Shown: positions 8,869 through 18,690, counted from the first letter of the stretch. The stretch: 64,000 nucleotides of DNA from Chlorobiota bacterium (GCA_016710285.1 JADJXR010000001.1:2916501-2980500); one strand, 5' to 3'. The notes: generated from the sequence alone by a model not told the origin. Numbers and translations: made by a program.

Positions 8869-10799
8869 GCCAGAACCCAACGCATCCAAAACTGGACGCA
8901 AAAATCCCTTCTGGGCATATCAGCGAGAAGTGGACGAACTTTAAATCCACCGCAAAGCTGGTAAACCCGAACAACAAGCGGAAGCATACCATCATCGTGG
9001 TGGGAACGGGGCTGGCTGGCGGATCGGCGGCAGCTTCGTTGGCCGAGCTTGGCTACAACGTCAAAGCGTTCTGCATCCAAGATTCCGCCCGGCGTGCCCA
9101 CAGCATTGCGGCGCAAGGGGGGATCAACGCCGCCAAAAACTACCCGAACGATGGCGACTCCATCTGGCGGCTATTCTACGACACCGTAAAAGGTGGCGAC
9201 TACCGCGCCCGCGAAGGGAACGTCTATCGCTTGGCCCAGATCAGCAACAACATCATTGACCAGTGCGTGGCCCAGGGGGTTCCGTTCGCGCGGGAGTACA
9301 GCGGGCTGCTGGCAAACCGCTCGTTCGGCGGCGCGCAGGTTAGCCGGACCTTCTACGCCCGCGGGCAGACAGGCCAGCAACTTCTGCTTGGAGCCTACCA
9401 GGCAATGGAGAAAATGGTGGGTGCCGGAAAAATCCAGATGTACGCCCGGCACGAAATGTTGGACCTTGTTGTTGTTGATGGCAAAGCGCGTGGCATTATC
9501 GTGCGGGACCTTGTCACCGGCGAAATTGAACGCCACGCTGCCGATGCCGTGCTGCTTTGCACCGGCGGCTACGGCAACGTCTACTACCTTTCCACCAACG
9601 CAAAAAACTCCAACGTCACGGCGGCGTGGCGGTGCTTCAAGCGGGGCGCGTTTTTTGCGAACCCTTGTTTCACGCAGATCCATCCAACCTGCATTCCGGT
9701 CAGTGGTGATTATCAATCCAAACTTACCCTGATGAGCGAAAGCCTTCGGAACGATGGCCGCGTCTGGGTTCCGAAAAACATCGGCGACAAACGCTCGCCG
9801 GAGCAGATACCGGAAGAGGATCGCGATTACTACCTGGAGCGGAAGTATCCCAGCTTCGGCAACCTTGTCCCGCGCGACGTTGCCAGCCGCAACGCAAAGG
9901 AGCAAGCCGACGGCGGAAAAGGCGTTGGGGACACCGGCATGGCGGTCTATCTCGATTTTGCCGACTCCATCCGCCGGCTTGGCGACGCAACCATCAGCGA
10001 GCGGTATGGGAACCTGTTCCAGATGTACGAGAAGATCACCGGCGAGGACCCGTACAAGGTCCCGATGCGGATATATCCTGCGGTTCACTACACCATGGGG
10101 GGCTTGTGGGTGGATTATCATTTAATGAGCACCATCCCCGGGCTGTTTGTGCTGGGCGAAGCAAACTTCAGCGACCACGGCGCAAACCGGCTTGGCGCAA
10201 GCGCGCTGATGCAAGGGCTTGCCGATGGCTACTTCGTGATCCCCTACACGCTTGGTAACTACATTGCCAACAATACCTTCCCGAAGGTTGACGAATCGAA
10301 CGAAGCCTTTGCCGCAACCGAGAACGAAGCCCGCGAGCGAATCAGCCAACTTCTAAACGTCAACGGAACCAAGACGGTGCAGGAATACCACCGCTCGCTT
10401 GGGAAGGTGATGTGGGATTACGTTGGCATGGGGCGCAACCGCGAAGGGTTGCAGCACGCCATTACCGAGATCGGAAAAATGCGCCAAGAGTATTGGCAAA
10501 ACGTGAAGATCCCTGGGGAGCGCAACACCATGAACAAAAGCCTTGAATTCGCCGGGCGCGTTGCCGATTTCATGGAACTTGGCGAGCTGATGGCCCGCGA
10601 TGCCTTGCAGCGGGAAGAATCGTGCGGCGGGCATTTCCGCGAAGAATACCAGACCGAAGAAGGGGAGGCCAAACGGGACGACGAAAACTTCAGCTTTGCC
10701 GCCGCGTGGGAGTATCAAGGGGAAGGAACCTTGCCGACGATGAACAAAGAACCACTCACCTTTGAATACGTTGCGCCAACACAGCGCAGCTACAAATAA
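8865..10799 (+). CDS. sdhA: Succinate dehydrogenase/fumarate reductase flavoprotein subunit
   Basis: 644 residues, the length usual for Bacteroidota-type SdhA. The FAD dinucleotide-binding segment is near residue 45 (VVGTGLAGGSAAASLAELG). The FAD-attachment neighbourhood is HSIAAQGGINAAKN. Further family motifs are YARGQTGQQLL, the capping-domain HPTCIPVSGDY and the active-site stretch IYPAVHYTMGGLWVDY, followed by GEANFSDHGANRLGASALMQGL. It oxidises succinate to fumarate (or the reverse), passing electrons to SdhB at the cytoplasmic membrane. It overlaps sdhC by four bases and lies 14 bases before sdhB, so the three are translated from one message. Confidence 0.97.
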   Translation: MSQNPTHPKLDAKIPSGHISEKWTNFKSTAKLVNPNNKRKHTIIVVGTGLAGGSAAASLAELGYNVKAFCIQDSARRAHSIAAQGGINAAKNYPNDGDSIWRLFYDTVKGGDYRAREGNVYRLAQISNNIIDQCVAQGVPFAREYSGLLANRSFGGAQVSRTFYARGQTGQQLLLGAYQAMEKMVGAGKIQMYARHEMLDLVVVDGKARGIIVRDLVTGEIERHAADAVLLCTGGYGNVYYLSTNAKNSNVTAAWRCFKRGAFFANPCFTQIHPTCIPVSGDYQSKLTLMSESLRNDGRVWVPKNIGDKRSPEQIPEEDRDYYLERKYPSFGNLVPRDVASRNAKEQADGGKGVGDTGMAVYLDFADSIRRLGDATISERYGNLFQMYEKITGEDPYKVPMRIYPAVHYTMGGLWVDYHLMSTIPGLFVLGEANFSDHGANRLGASALMQGLADGYFVIPYTLGNYIANNTFPKVDESNEAFAATENEARERISQLLNVNGTKTVQEYHRSLGKVMWDYVGMGRNREGLQHAITEIGKMRQEYWQNVKIPGERNTMNKSLEFAGRVADFMELGELMARDALQREESCGGHFREEYQTEEGEAKRDDENFSFAAAWEYQGEGTLPTMNKEPLTFEYVAPTQRSYK

Positions 10800-10813
10800 C
10801 AGGGAAGCGCACG

Positions 10814-11572
10814 ATGAGTGATACACTAATGACCATCCATTTGAAGGTGTGGCGGCAAGATTCGCCGACGCAGCCCGGAAAGTTTGTCCAGTACGCCGTT
10901 CCGGGGGTGAACCCCCACATGTCCTTCCTGGAAATGTTCGACCTGCTGAACGAGCAGTTGTCGGCAAAAGGTGAGGTCCCCGTGGAGTTCGATAACGACT
11001 GCCGCGAAGGGATTTGCGGGTCCTGCAGCATGGTAATTAACGGAATGCCCCACGGCCCGCAGCGCGGAACCGCCGCGTGCCAGCTTCACATGCGGCATTT
11101 CAACGATGGCGACCACATCGTTGTTGAACCGTGGCGCGCCGCTGCCTTCCCGATGATTCGCGACTTGGTGGTGGACCGCAGCTCGCTGGACCGGATTATC
11201 GCCGCTGGCGGGTTCATCAGCACCAACACCGGCGCGCCCCCCGATGCCAACTCGCTTCCGGTCAGCAAAGCCGACAGCGACCGTGCGTTCGATTACGCCG
11301 CGTGCATCGGTTGCGGGGCCTGCGTTGCCGCCTGCCCGAACGCAAGCGCGTCGCTCTTCACCGCCGCAAAAATTGGCCACCTTGCGCTGCTGCCACAAGG
11401 CGCGCCGGAGCGGAAACGCCGCGTTATCAACATGGTGGAGCAGATGGAGAAGGAAGGCTTTGGCGATTGCTCCAACCACGGCGAATGCGAAGCCGCTTGC
11501 CCGAAGGAGATCAGCATCAGCGCAATCGCGACCATGCGCCGGGAGTATGTGAAGGCGGTAGTGGGAAGCTAA
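10814..11572 (+). CDS. sdhB: Succinate dehydrogenase/fumarate reductase iron-sulfur subunit
   Basis: 252 residues. The N-terminal ferredoxin-like domain holds the [2Fe-2S] cysteines: DCREGICGSCSM at about 60-70 and the fourth in GTAACQLH. The C-terminal domain has CIGCGACVAACPN and CSNHGECEAACPKEI, ligands for the [4Fe-4S] and [3Fe-4S] clusters. It passes electrons from SdhA to the quinone site of SdhC. It is the last gene of the operon; a 12-bp hairpin follows at 11603-11635. Confidence 0.96.
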   Translation: MSDTLMTIHLKVWRQDSPTQPGKFVQYAVPGVNPHMSFLEMFDLLNEQLSAKGEVPVEFDNDCREGICGSCSMVINGMPHGPQRGTAACQLHMRHFNDGDHIVVEPWRAAAFPMIRDLVVDRSSLDRIIAAGGFISTNTGAPPDANSLPVSKADSDRAFDYAACIGCGACVAACPNASASLFTAAKIGHLALLPQGAPERKRRVINMVEQMEKEGFGDCSNHGECEAACPKEISISAIATMRREYVKAVVGS

Positions 11573-11602
11573 CTGGCGCACGCATCGAATGAAGACAACA
11601 CA

Positions 11603-11635
11603 CAGTGCCATTCACGTTACCGTTGAATGGCACTG
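11603..11635 (+). terminator. Hairpin terminator after sdhB
   Basis: A perfect 12-bp inverted repeat (CAGTGCCATTCA against TGAATGGCACTG) with a 9-base loop, 30 bases after the sdhB stop, followed by CTTGTTATC. Likely end of the sdhCAB transcript. Confidence 0.65.
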
Positions 11636-11742
11636 CTTGTTATCAAGGGGCTGCCGTTGCGCGGGGCATTGGCCAGGCAGGCTTTTGAAAAGCCAACCGT
11701 TACGAAAAGTCTGCTAAAGCCGGTGGCTGCCGGAGTTTTTCT

Positions 11743-11750
11743 TACTTTTG
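11743..11750 (+). promoter_or_regulatory. Possible -7 promoter box upstream of pyrH
   Basis: TACTTTTG is an exact match to the Bacteroidota TAnnTTTG box, 54 bases before the pyrH start. I do not see a clear TTG box at the right distance upstream. Prediction by eye only. Confidence 0.3.
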
Positions 11751-11804
11751 GCCGCTTAATTCTGGCCGCGACTGTTCCCTAACTCAACCGCACTGATAGA
11801 CCGC

Positions 11805-12530
11805 ATGGACCATCCACAATACAAGCGAATTTTGCTGAAGCTCAGCGGCGAAGCCCTTATGGGGGAAGCCGGCTACGGCATTGACCCGCAGATGCTGGAG
11901 ACTTTTGCCAGCGAGGTGGAGACGATCTATCAGCTTGGTGTGGAAATTGGAATCGTCATTGGCGGCGGCAATATCTATCGCGGAATCCAAGCCGCTGCCG
12001 AAGGGATTCACAAGGTGACGGGGGACTACATGGGGATGCTGGCCACGGTGATGAACGCCCTGGCAATGCAAAGCGCGTTGGAGAATCGGGGCATCACCAC
12101 CCGGCTGCAAACAGCGATTAAAATGGAGCAGATTGCCGAGCCGTTCATCCGCCGCCGTGCCGTGCGCCACCTTGAAAAAGGGCGTGTGGTGATCTTTGGC
12201 GCGGGAACCGGCAACCCGTACTTCACCACCGATACCGCCGCCGCGCTTCGGGCAATCGAGATTGAAGCCGGCGCGCTGATTATGGGGAAGAATGGCGTTG
12301 ACGGCATCTACAACGCCGACCCCCGCACGAACCCCACCGCCCAGCGATACGACCACGTCACCTACCGCGAAGTCCACGAACGCAACCTGCGGGTGATGGA
12401 CCTAACCGCCATCACCCTTTGCCAGGAAAATCGCCTTCCCATTATCGTCTTCAACATGAGCCAGCCGGGCAACCTGAAACGGCTGATCCTGGGGGAACAT
12501 ATCGGAACCGTGGTGCGGGGCGAAGGGTGA
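11805..12530 (+). CDS. pyrH: Uridylate kinase (UMP kinase)
   Basis: 241 residues, the normal length for bacterial UMP kinase. The N-terminus YKRILLKLSGEALMG is the phosphate-binding stretch of the amino-acid-kinase fold. IGGGNIYRG at about residues 49-57 and GTGNPYFTTDTAAALRA (about 131-147) are the nucleotide- and UMP-binding motifs; KNGVDGIYNADP follows. It phosphorylates UMP to UDP with ATP in pyrimidine nucleotide synthesis, in the cytoplasm as a hexamer. pyrH directly before frr is a widely conserved order. Confidence 0.97.
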   Translation: MDHPQYKRILLKLSGEALMGEAGYGIDPQMLETFASEVETIYQLGVEIGIVIGGGNIYRGIQAAAEGIHKVTGDYMGMLATVMNALAMQSALENRGITTRLQTAIKMEQIAEPFIRRRAVRHLEKGRVVIFGAGTGNPYFTTDTAAALRAIEIEAGALIMGKNGVDGIYNADPRTNPTAQRYDHVTYREVHERNLRVMDLTAITLCQENRLPIIVFNMSQPGNLKRLILGEHIGTVVRGEG

Positions 12531-12614
12531 AAGAATTGGCGGAGATGGAAAGCGGGGAAAGCCTTGCCGCAACATTGAACAACCAACGCATAGAACAGCT
12601 ATTCAAGAACCACT

Positions 12615-13175
12615 ATGGATGTTAAACTGATCCTTGCCGAAGCCGAAGGCAGCATGAAAAAAGCAATCGAGCATTGCGCGATTGACTTCGCAAAAATCCG
12701 CACCGGGCGCGCCACGCCAAGCCTGTTGGATTCCGTGCGGGTGGATTATTACGGGTCGCTGGTGCCGATTTCGCAGGTGGCCAACGTCACCACCCCCGAT
12801 GCCACGATGATCGTTGTGCAGCCGTGGGAAAAAAATATGATTGGGCCGATTGATCGGGCAATCCAAGCCGCCAATCTGGGCCTGAACCCGGCGAACGATG
12901 GCGTGGTGCTTCGCCTGCCGATTCCCCCCCTAACCGAAGAACGCCGCCGCGAGATTGCAAAAATGGCCAAGAAGGTTGCCGAGGACTCCAAGATCGGTGT
13001 CCGCAACGCACGCCGCGATGCCATGGAGGCTTTGAAAAAGGCCGAAAAAGAGGAGCACATGAGCGAGGACGCACGCAAGGGTGGGGAAGCCGACGTGCAA
13101 AAACTGACCGACCGCTACATTGCCGAAATCGAAAAACTGTTCGCTGAAAAAGAGAAGGATATTCTGTCGGTGTAA
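12615..13175 (+). CDS. frr: Ribosome recycling factor
   Basis: 186 residues, standard length. Clear RRF motifs: the N-terminal helix MKKAIEHCAIDFAKIRTGRA, then SLLDSVRVDYYG.LVPISQVANV, and after the hinge NDGVVLRLPIPPLTEERRREI with the C-terminal helix KVAEDSKIGVRNARRDA. Together with EF-G it splits ribosomes after termination. It follows pyrH by 84 bases and precedes trxB by 70, and the three probably share a transcript. Confidence 0.97.
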   Translation: MDVKLILAEAEGSMKKAIEHCAIDFAKIRTGRATPSLLDSVRVDYYGSLVPISQVANVTTPDATMIVVQPWEKNMIGPIDRAIQAANLGLNPANDGVVLRLPIPPLTEERRREIAKMAKKVAEDSKIGVRNARRDAMEALKKAEKEEHMSEDARKGGEADVQKLTDRYIAEIEKLFAEKEKDILSV

Positions 13176-13245
13176 GCCGACCCCTTCAGCCGATCCGATA
13201 CCTGGCCCGATACCTGATTTTCCAACAACCGACTTCCGCTCAACT

Positions 13246-14280
13246 ATGGATTCTCACAACGATTCCCCTTTCGTTCCGCCGCATCACGACGGTGAGGTTC
13301 GCAATGGTCGCGAGCATCATACGCTCATCATCATGGGGTCCGGCCCTGCGGGGCTGACGGCGGCGTTGTATGCCGCCCGTGCCAACCTAAAACCGGTCAT
13401 CCTTGAGGGGAACGTCCCCGGCGGGCAGCTTACTATCACCACCGATGTTGAGAACTACCCCGGGTTCGAAAAAGGGATCATGGGGCCGGAGATGATGGAG
13501 ATCTTTCGCCGCCAAGCCCAGCGATTCGGGGCCGATTGCCGGTTCGAGTTTGTGGACGAAGTGGACCTAAGCCAGCGCCCGTTCAAACTGAAAACCGATC
13601 GCGGCAACCTTCTTTCCTGCGATGCCTTGATTGTTGCCACCGGCGCATCGGCAAGGCTGCTGAACTTGGAGTCGGAAGCCTTCTTCATGGGCTACGGCGT
13701 TAGCGCGTGCGCCACCTGCGACGGGTTCTTCTACCGTGGGAAGGAAGTTCTGGTGGTGGGGGGGGGCGACACCGCAATGGAGGAGGCGAACTACCTTACC
13801 CGTTTTGCCAGCAAGGTGACGCTGATCCACCGCCGCGACACCTTCCGCGCTTCCAAAATCATGGTGGATAGGGTGTTGGCCAATCCCAAAGTTGAGGTGA
13901 TTTATGATGCCAACGTGGTGAACGTAATCGGCGACAGCTCCCCGATGAAATCCATGACCGGAGTGGTGCTGCGCAGCACCAAAACGGGGGAAACATGGGA
14001 GATGAAGGCCGACGGATTGTTCATCGCCATTGGCCACAAGCCGAACACCGAAGTCTTCCACGGGCAGCTTCAGACCGACACGAACGGCTATCTGATCACC
14101 AAAGGAAAAAGCACCTACACCAACGTTGATGGAGTGTTCGCCTGTGGCGACGTTCAGGACCACGTCTATCGCCAAGCGGTCTCGGCCGCCGGAAGCGGTT
14201 GCATGGCCGCGATTGATGCCGAACGCTGGCTGGAAGTGCAAGCCCACCACAACGCAGGAATGTCGGCAGTGGGGAAGTAG
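13246..14280 (+). CDS. trxB: Thioredoxin-disulfide reductase
   Basis: Predicted 344 residues from the ATG at 13246; the longer frame from 13120 would overlap frr. The FAD-binding motif is MGSGPAGLTAALYAARA. The redox-active disulfide is CATCDG at about residues 157-162, inside the NADPH domain, whose own motif is VVGGGDTAMEEANYL. The C-terminus has the FAD motif GVFACGDVQDHVYRQAVSAAGSGCMAA. It reduces thioredoxin with NADPH in the cytoplasm. About 25 residues of polar N-terminal extension precede the fold. Confidence 0.95.
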   Translation: MDSHNDSPFVPPHHDGEVRNGREHHTLIIMGSGPAGLTAALYAARANLKPVILEGNVPGGQLTITTDVENYPGFEKGIMGPEMMEIFRRQAQRFGADCRFEFVDEVDLSQRPFKLKTDRGNLLSCDALIVATGASARLLNLESEAFFMGYGVSACATCDGFFYRGKEVLVVGGGDTAMEEANYLTRFASKVTLIHRRDTFRASKIMVDRVLANPKVEVIYDANVVNVIGDSSPMKSMTGVVLRSTKTGETWEMKADGLFIAIGHKPNTEVFHGQLQTDTNGYLITKGKSTYTNVDGVFACGDVQDHVYRQAVSAAGSGCMAAIDAERWLEVQAHHNAGMSAVGK

Positions 14281-14370
14281 GGGGCTTGCAAGGTGGTTCT
14301 TGACTGCGGGAGCGCAACGCAATTTTGCGCCTTGTTGCTCCCACTCGATTTCTAACACTCTCCTAAAAAA

Positions 14371-14409
14371 AACGCAGGGTGCTTCTTTCTTCAAGAAGCA
14401 CCCTGCGTT
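14371..14409 (-). terminator. Terminator of the 14.4-17.8 kb gene, minus strand
   Basis: A perfect 17-bp stem with a 5-base loop, preceded on the plus strand by eight A residues (14365-14372). Read on the minus strand this is a strong stem followed by a T-run, 28 bases after the stop of the minus-strand gene. It may also stop trxB transcription from the other side. A nearly identical copy serves the paralogue at 18005-18039. Confidence 0.85.
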
Positions 14410-15058
14410 GGTTATCGGCGTGCGCGTTGCTGCGCGATTACTTGGCCACGACCATCGAACGAGTGATCGTCTGGCCGTTGACGCTCAGGCGGTAGTGGTA
14501 GCTGCCGCTGTTCAACTCACGGACGCTGAAGCTGACGCTGTGGTCGCCGGCGGCGCGTGCACCTTCGTCAAGGGTCAGCACTTCCTGGCCTTGCTCGTTG
14601 TAGAGCTTCACCGAGACGTTCCCGGCATTGGCCAAACGGTAGGCCAGCTTCACAAGGTCGCGGCCTGGGTTTGGTGTGGTTTGCCACAGTGTTGTGCCGT
14701 TTGCGCCAAAGGTCGCGTCCACGCTGCTGGTTCCGTTGGATTCGCCAGTTCCTGGCTGGATGCGTGTAGCGGTTCCTCCAAGCTGGACGGTCAACGCGCC
14801 GTTGGTGGCGTTGCTGTTGATGGTCAAGGTAGCGGTGGAGGTTCCCTGGTTCAGCGGACGGTAGGTGACTTCAAGGAACTCACTCTGTCCCGGGGCCAAG
14901 CTGGTGCGTGGCAGGCGACCCAGGGTGTAATCGGTGGAAGTTGCGCCGGTGATGGTTGTGGTTCCCAACCGCAGCGGGGCCGTCCCATTGTTGGTAATCA
15001 TCACCGTTTGGCGTGCGACCTTCCCAACCGGAATCGTCACGTTGTCGAACAACGAGGC
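14371..15058. repeat. Long direct repeat, copy 1 (3' end of T9SS paralogue)
   Basis: About 688 bases that align with 18003-18690 at a constant offset of 3632, without insertions or deletions, and with only scattered base differences. The tract covers the terminator and the last roughly 207 codons of the two neighbouring minus-strand genes. Identity falls off sharply beyond 15058, where the two genes are clearly more diverged. Confidence 0.9.
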
Positions 15059-17773
15059 CGGGGCCACTGCAATGGTGCGCGTGTTGGCCTCGCCGGTGAT
15101 TGCTGCAGTCAACGTGTCGCCCGTGCTGGTAATCAGCAGGAGCATTGCGTTGCGTGGTCCGGGCTGGCTTCCCGCCGCTGGCGTGTGGATGATGCTTAGA
15201 TCAATGCTTTGCCCCGGGCTGATGGCAAATGGCACGGCTGGCCAGGGCTTTGCCGGGTTCATTGCAAATTCGGCAGCATCGGGTCCGGCAATCACCACTT
15301 TTTCGATGACTGTTAGCTCGATGGTGTTGTTTTCGGCGTGGGCATTTCCGATTCCTGCCTCTGCGCCGGGGGCATCAATCACGCTTGGGGCAACGGCCAC
15401 ATCGTTTGTCTGGACCGTGGCCAACCCCACGCCGCTGATATCCCAGTAGTAGCTTCCCCGCTCGGTGTTTCCTGGAAGAATGATTGTGGAATCGTTCGTT
15501 TGCAGCTGCACCGTTGCGCGGCGCGTTCCGCTGCGCGATGGAGTGAAGCTGAAGGTAATTGAAGCGCAGCTATCGGGCGGAATCACCCATGTGTCGTCGT
15601 TGTTGCTCTGCTCGGTGCCAATTCCCAGGAAGGCTTCAACAATCTTGAACTCCTGGGCATCGCCGCCAAACACGTGGAACTGGCGGCGGCCAACGCGAAG
15701 GTCGCACGCGCCGTTGTTGCATAGCTGGATGGTTGTTGTCGAGGTCTTGCCGATTTTGGTTTGCGGCATGGTGACTGCGCTAATCGCAGAGCCGTTGCTT
15801 GCGGCTGGAAGCGCCCCAATCCCACGTCCGAACAGATCCAACACCAGCAATCCATCACGCACGGTTCCATCAACATCAACTCCGGTGAAGTTGGCAGCGT
15901 TTGTGTGGATAAACATCCGTGTGAATCGCTTGCCAGGCTTCTGTGGTACAAAGGTCAGATAGTAGGTGGAGTTACCCGCTTCCGGTGTCTCCAATGGATA
16001 GAACGGCGTTGCATTGCTTGATGCCGGAGCCACGCCTGGGTCGGTGGTCAGGAAGTAATCCTTGGTTCCTATCAGTGCGGTTCCATTCACGCGGCGCAAC
16101 TGATACCGTGGAGCCCCCTGCATGTAGATGGTGTCGGTTTCATAGGCCTCAACATCGGTGATTCGCATCGTTCCTTCGCCAATGTTTTTCATCACAACAG
16201 GGAGGGTAACGAACGACTCGCCGGTGCAGATGAAATCTTTTTTGAACAGCTCTGCATCGGATGTCAGCTTGGTGCTGTTAATGAAAAAGTCTGCGCCAGC
16301 AGCGCGGGAGTAGGCGTAGAGATTAAAGGTCCGTTTGCCATCTTCCGTTGTTACGGTTAGCGTTGCCAACTGGTTTGCCACGCCCACCGGAAGGAACCGA
16401 ATCACGGGCGTTGAGGTCCCCGTGGCTTGCACTGTTGTGCTAAACGTGTTCACCAAGCCGCCCCCCACTGGGTTCACCAGTTTATACTGGTTTGTTGGGT
16501 CGGTGATGGTGTAGGTGACGGGCATTGCTGGGGCCGCAGCATTGCTGTTGAAGTTTAGGATGGAAAGCGGGGTGCAATCGCGCCAAGCAAAACGGTCCAC
16601 CCGAATGATCCGCATCAGGGTGTCCTGATCGGCCATGGCAGCGGTTCCTCCTTCGGCAATATTCCCAACGTATTGCACGCGGGTGCTCCCCTGGGCGGCA
16701 AGGTTGTAGTTGATGGAAAACCCGTTGTCATCTTGGATGGTAAGCACCGCCGGGCGTACCCCCAGCCCTGTTGGCGCAAAGCGAATGTACGGCGTGCTGG
16801 TGGCTGCGTTGACCAACGTGCCGCTTAACACCGAAGTGAAAGGACCGGAAGCGGAGTTCGATAAGCTATACTCCGAAGCACTTGCCCCGCTAATGCTGTA
16901 CGTGTAGGTGCGCGTGCCGCACGCCGGAAGCGATGCCGATCCGTTGCTGGCTGAAAACGGCTGGAACGTTGGGGCATTGCCGCGTTGGACCAAGAACGCC
17001 CCGCCTGTAAACAAACTGTCGTTGTTGGCCATCTTTACTGTCCCACCTTGCGCAAGGTCCCCTGCAATCATCAGATTGGCAACGCATGGTGCCAGTTTGT
17101 AGAGTGTCCCCGAGGTTGGGTAGTAGGTGGAGCTGTACGATGAGAAGGAGACAGATGGAGTTGAGGTGTTGATAGAAGCAAACTGTGTTGAGCTGATGCT
17201 GATACCAACAGACCCATTGTAGCTGGTGCCGTACGCGGAAGAACCGGACCCGTACACGAACTCAATAGCGTTGGTCGTTTCGTACAGCCGCACTTGGAAC
17301 TTCACTTGGTAGGAAGAGCTAACGCAGCATTGGTTCACACGCCACTCCACTGTTAAAACGCGGTTTGGCGATGACCCGCTCAGCAAGTAGTACACGCCAC
17401 CATCGCTTGGGCAGTACTGGTCGCGCCAGTATGCTGTGATGATTGGGGTGCCATAGCTGGAAGCCAGTGATGGCGGGCAGCAATACGTAGTGGTTACTGT
17501 TGATGAGCCCAAACCCAACGCCCCGTTCGAGCTAACGGAGAATTGTGTGTAGCTGGTTCCGGCAAGCTTGAACGTAAACCCGATGTTCGTGACGGATGAG
17601 GCTACGTCATCCTGATATGATCCCAACAGCGAACTTGCACTGCCCATGTCGGTCAGCGAGGCCCCTGTCGAGGATGAAAACTGGTACTGATTAAGCGACT
17701 GGCCGCTTGCCGGCCAGCATATCAGCATGATGAGTAGGAGGCTTGCCCCCAGTAGGCGATACGTAGAAATCAT
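14438..17773 (-). CDS. Large T9SS-secreted surface protein, choice-of-anchor-D-like repeats (paralogue 1)
   Basis: 1111 residues. A signal peptide is visible (LLGASLLLIMLICWPASGQ). The N-terminal roughly 230 residues form a beta-rich domain with YTQFSVSSNGALGLGSS. Several Ig-like segments follow of the type GDLAQGGTVKMANNDSLF, VQYVGNIAEGGTAAMADQD, SRSGTRRATVQLQTNDS and VMITNNGTAPL, as in choice-of-anchor-D domains. The last roughly 85 residues (TTPNPGRDLVKLAYRL to NGQTITRSMVVAK) are a type A T9SS sorting domain. T9SS cargo is carried across the outer membrane and either released or attached to the surface; the adhesive or structural role here is inferred. It is in tandem with a 1141-aa paralogue and shares its 3' 0.7 kb almost exactly. 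Confidence 0.8.
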   Translation of the reverse strand: MISTYRLLGASLLLIMLICWPASGQSLNQYQFSSSTGASLTDMGSASSLLGSYQDDVASSVTNIGFTFKLAGTSYTQFSVSSNGALGLGSSTVTTTYCCPPSLASSYGTPIITAYWRDQYCPSDGGVYYLLSGSSPNRVLTVEWRVNQCCVSSSYQVKFQVRLYETTNAIEFVYGSGSSAYGTSYNGSVGISISSTQFASINTSTPSVSFSSYSSTYYPTSGTLYKLAPCVANLMIAGDLAQGGTVKMANNDSLFTGGAFLVQRGNAPTFQPFSASNGSASLPACGTRTYTYSISGASASEYSLSNSASGPFTSVLSGTLVNAATSTPYIRFAPTGLGVRPAVLTIQDDNGFSINYNLAAQGSTRVQYVGNIAEGGTAAMADQDTLMRIIRVDRFAWRDCTPLSILNFNSNAAAPAMPVTYTITDPTNQYKLVNPVGGGLVNTFSTTVQATGTSTPVIRFLPVGVANQLATLTVTTEDGKRTFNLYAYSRAAGADFFINSTKLTSDAELFKKDFICTGESFVTLPVVMKNIGEGTMRITDVEAYETDTIYMQGAPRYQLRRVNGTALIGTKDYFLTTDPGVAPASSNATPFYPLETPEAGNSTYYLTFVPQKPGKRFTRMFIHTNAANFTGVDVDGTVRDGLLVLDLFGRGIGALPAASNGSAISAVTMPQTKIGKTSTTTIQLCNNGACDLRVGRRQFHVFGGDAQEFKIVEAFLGIGTEQSNNDDTWVIPPDSCASITFSFTPSRSGTRRATVQLQTNDSTIILPGNTERGSYYWDISGVGLATVQTNDVAVAPSVIDAPGAEAGIGNAHAENNTIELTVIEKVVIAGPDAAEFAMNPAKPWPAVPFAISPGQSIDLSIIHTPAAGSQPGPRNAMLLLITSTGDTLTAAITGEANTRTIAVAPASLFDNVTIPVGKVARQTVMITNNGTAPLRLGTTTITGATSTDYTLGRLPRTSLAPGQSEFLEVTYRPLNQGTSTATLTINSNATNGALTVQLGGTATRIQPGTGESNGTSSVDATFGANGTTLWQTTPNPGRDLVKLAYRLANAGNVSVKLYNEQGQEVLTLDEGARAAGDHSVSFSVRELNSGSYHYRLSVNGQTITRSMVVAK

Positions 17774-18002
17774 GGGTTAACTCCCGATGGATTAAGGATG
17801 GAAGAACGTTGCTCATTTGGCGACATTCACTAACAACAGCAACGCGCTCTACGGGTGCGAATTGCTGGGGAAGGGAGGGCTGAAAACAGATGCCACAGCT
17901 GGTGGCCTTGATAAGGCTTCCGGCTGGCAGCCGAAAACATCGGAAAGTTGGGGCTAATGACAAAGAGTTTTTTCCTTAATTGTTCAAATCTTTGAAAAAA
18001 AA

Positions 18003-18690
18003 AGCGCAGGGTGCTTCTTTCTTCAAGAAGCACCCTGCGTTGGTTATCGGCGTGCGCGTTGCTGCGCGATTACTTGGCCACGACCATCGAACGGATGATC
18101 GTCTGGCCGTTGACGCTCAGGCGGTAGTGGTAGCTTCCGCTGCTCAACTCACCGACGCTGAAGCTAACGCTGTGGTCGCCGGCGGCGCGTGCACCTTCGT
18201 CAAGAGTCAGCACTTCCTGGCCTTGCTCGTTGTAGAGCTTCACCGAGACGTTTCCGGCATTGGCCAAACGGTAGGCCAGCGTCACAAGGTCGCGGCCTGG
18301 GTTTGGTGCGGTTTGCCAGAGCGTTGTGCCGTTTGCGCCAAAGGTCGCGTCCACGCTGCTGGTTCCGTTGCTTTCGCCGGTTCCTGGCTGGATGCGTGTA
18401 GCGGTTCCTCCAAGCTGGACGGTCAGCGCGCCGTTGGTGGCGTTGCTGTTGATGGTCAAGGTAGCGCTGGAGGTTCCCTGGTTGAGCGGACGGTAGGTGA
18501 CTTCAAGGAACTCACTCTGTCCCGGGGCCAAGCTGGTGCGTGGCAGGCGGCCCAGGGTGTAGTCGGTGGAGGTTGCGCCGGTGATGGTTGTGGTTCCCAG
18601 CTTAATCGGCATGGTGCCATTGTTGGTAATCATCACCGTTTGGCGTGCGACCTTCCCAACCGGAATCGTCACGTTGTCGAACAACGAGGC
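18003..18690. repeat. Long direct repeat, copy 2 (3' end of T9SS paralogue)
   Basis: Partner of 14371-15058; see that entry. In translation the last roughly 207 residues of the two proteins differ at about nine positions by my count, while the preceding parts are much less alike. The upstream 17774-18004 stretch is the 5' region of paralogue 1 and holds no gene I can support. Confidence 0.9.
18005..18039 (-). terminator. Terminator of the 18.1-21.5 kb gene, minus strand
   Basis: A perfect 15-bp stem with the same TCTTC loop as the copy at 14371-14409, preceded on the plus strand by nine A residues (17995-18003). On the minus strand it is a classical intrinsic terminator 31 bases after the stop codon. 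Confidence 0.88.
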
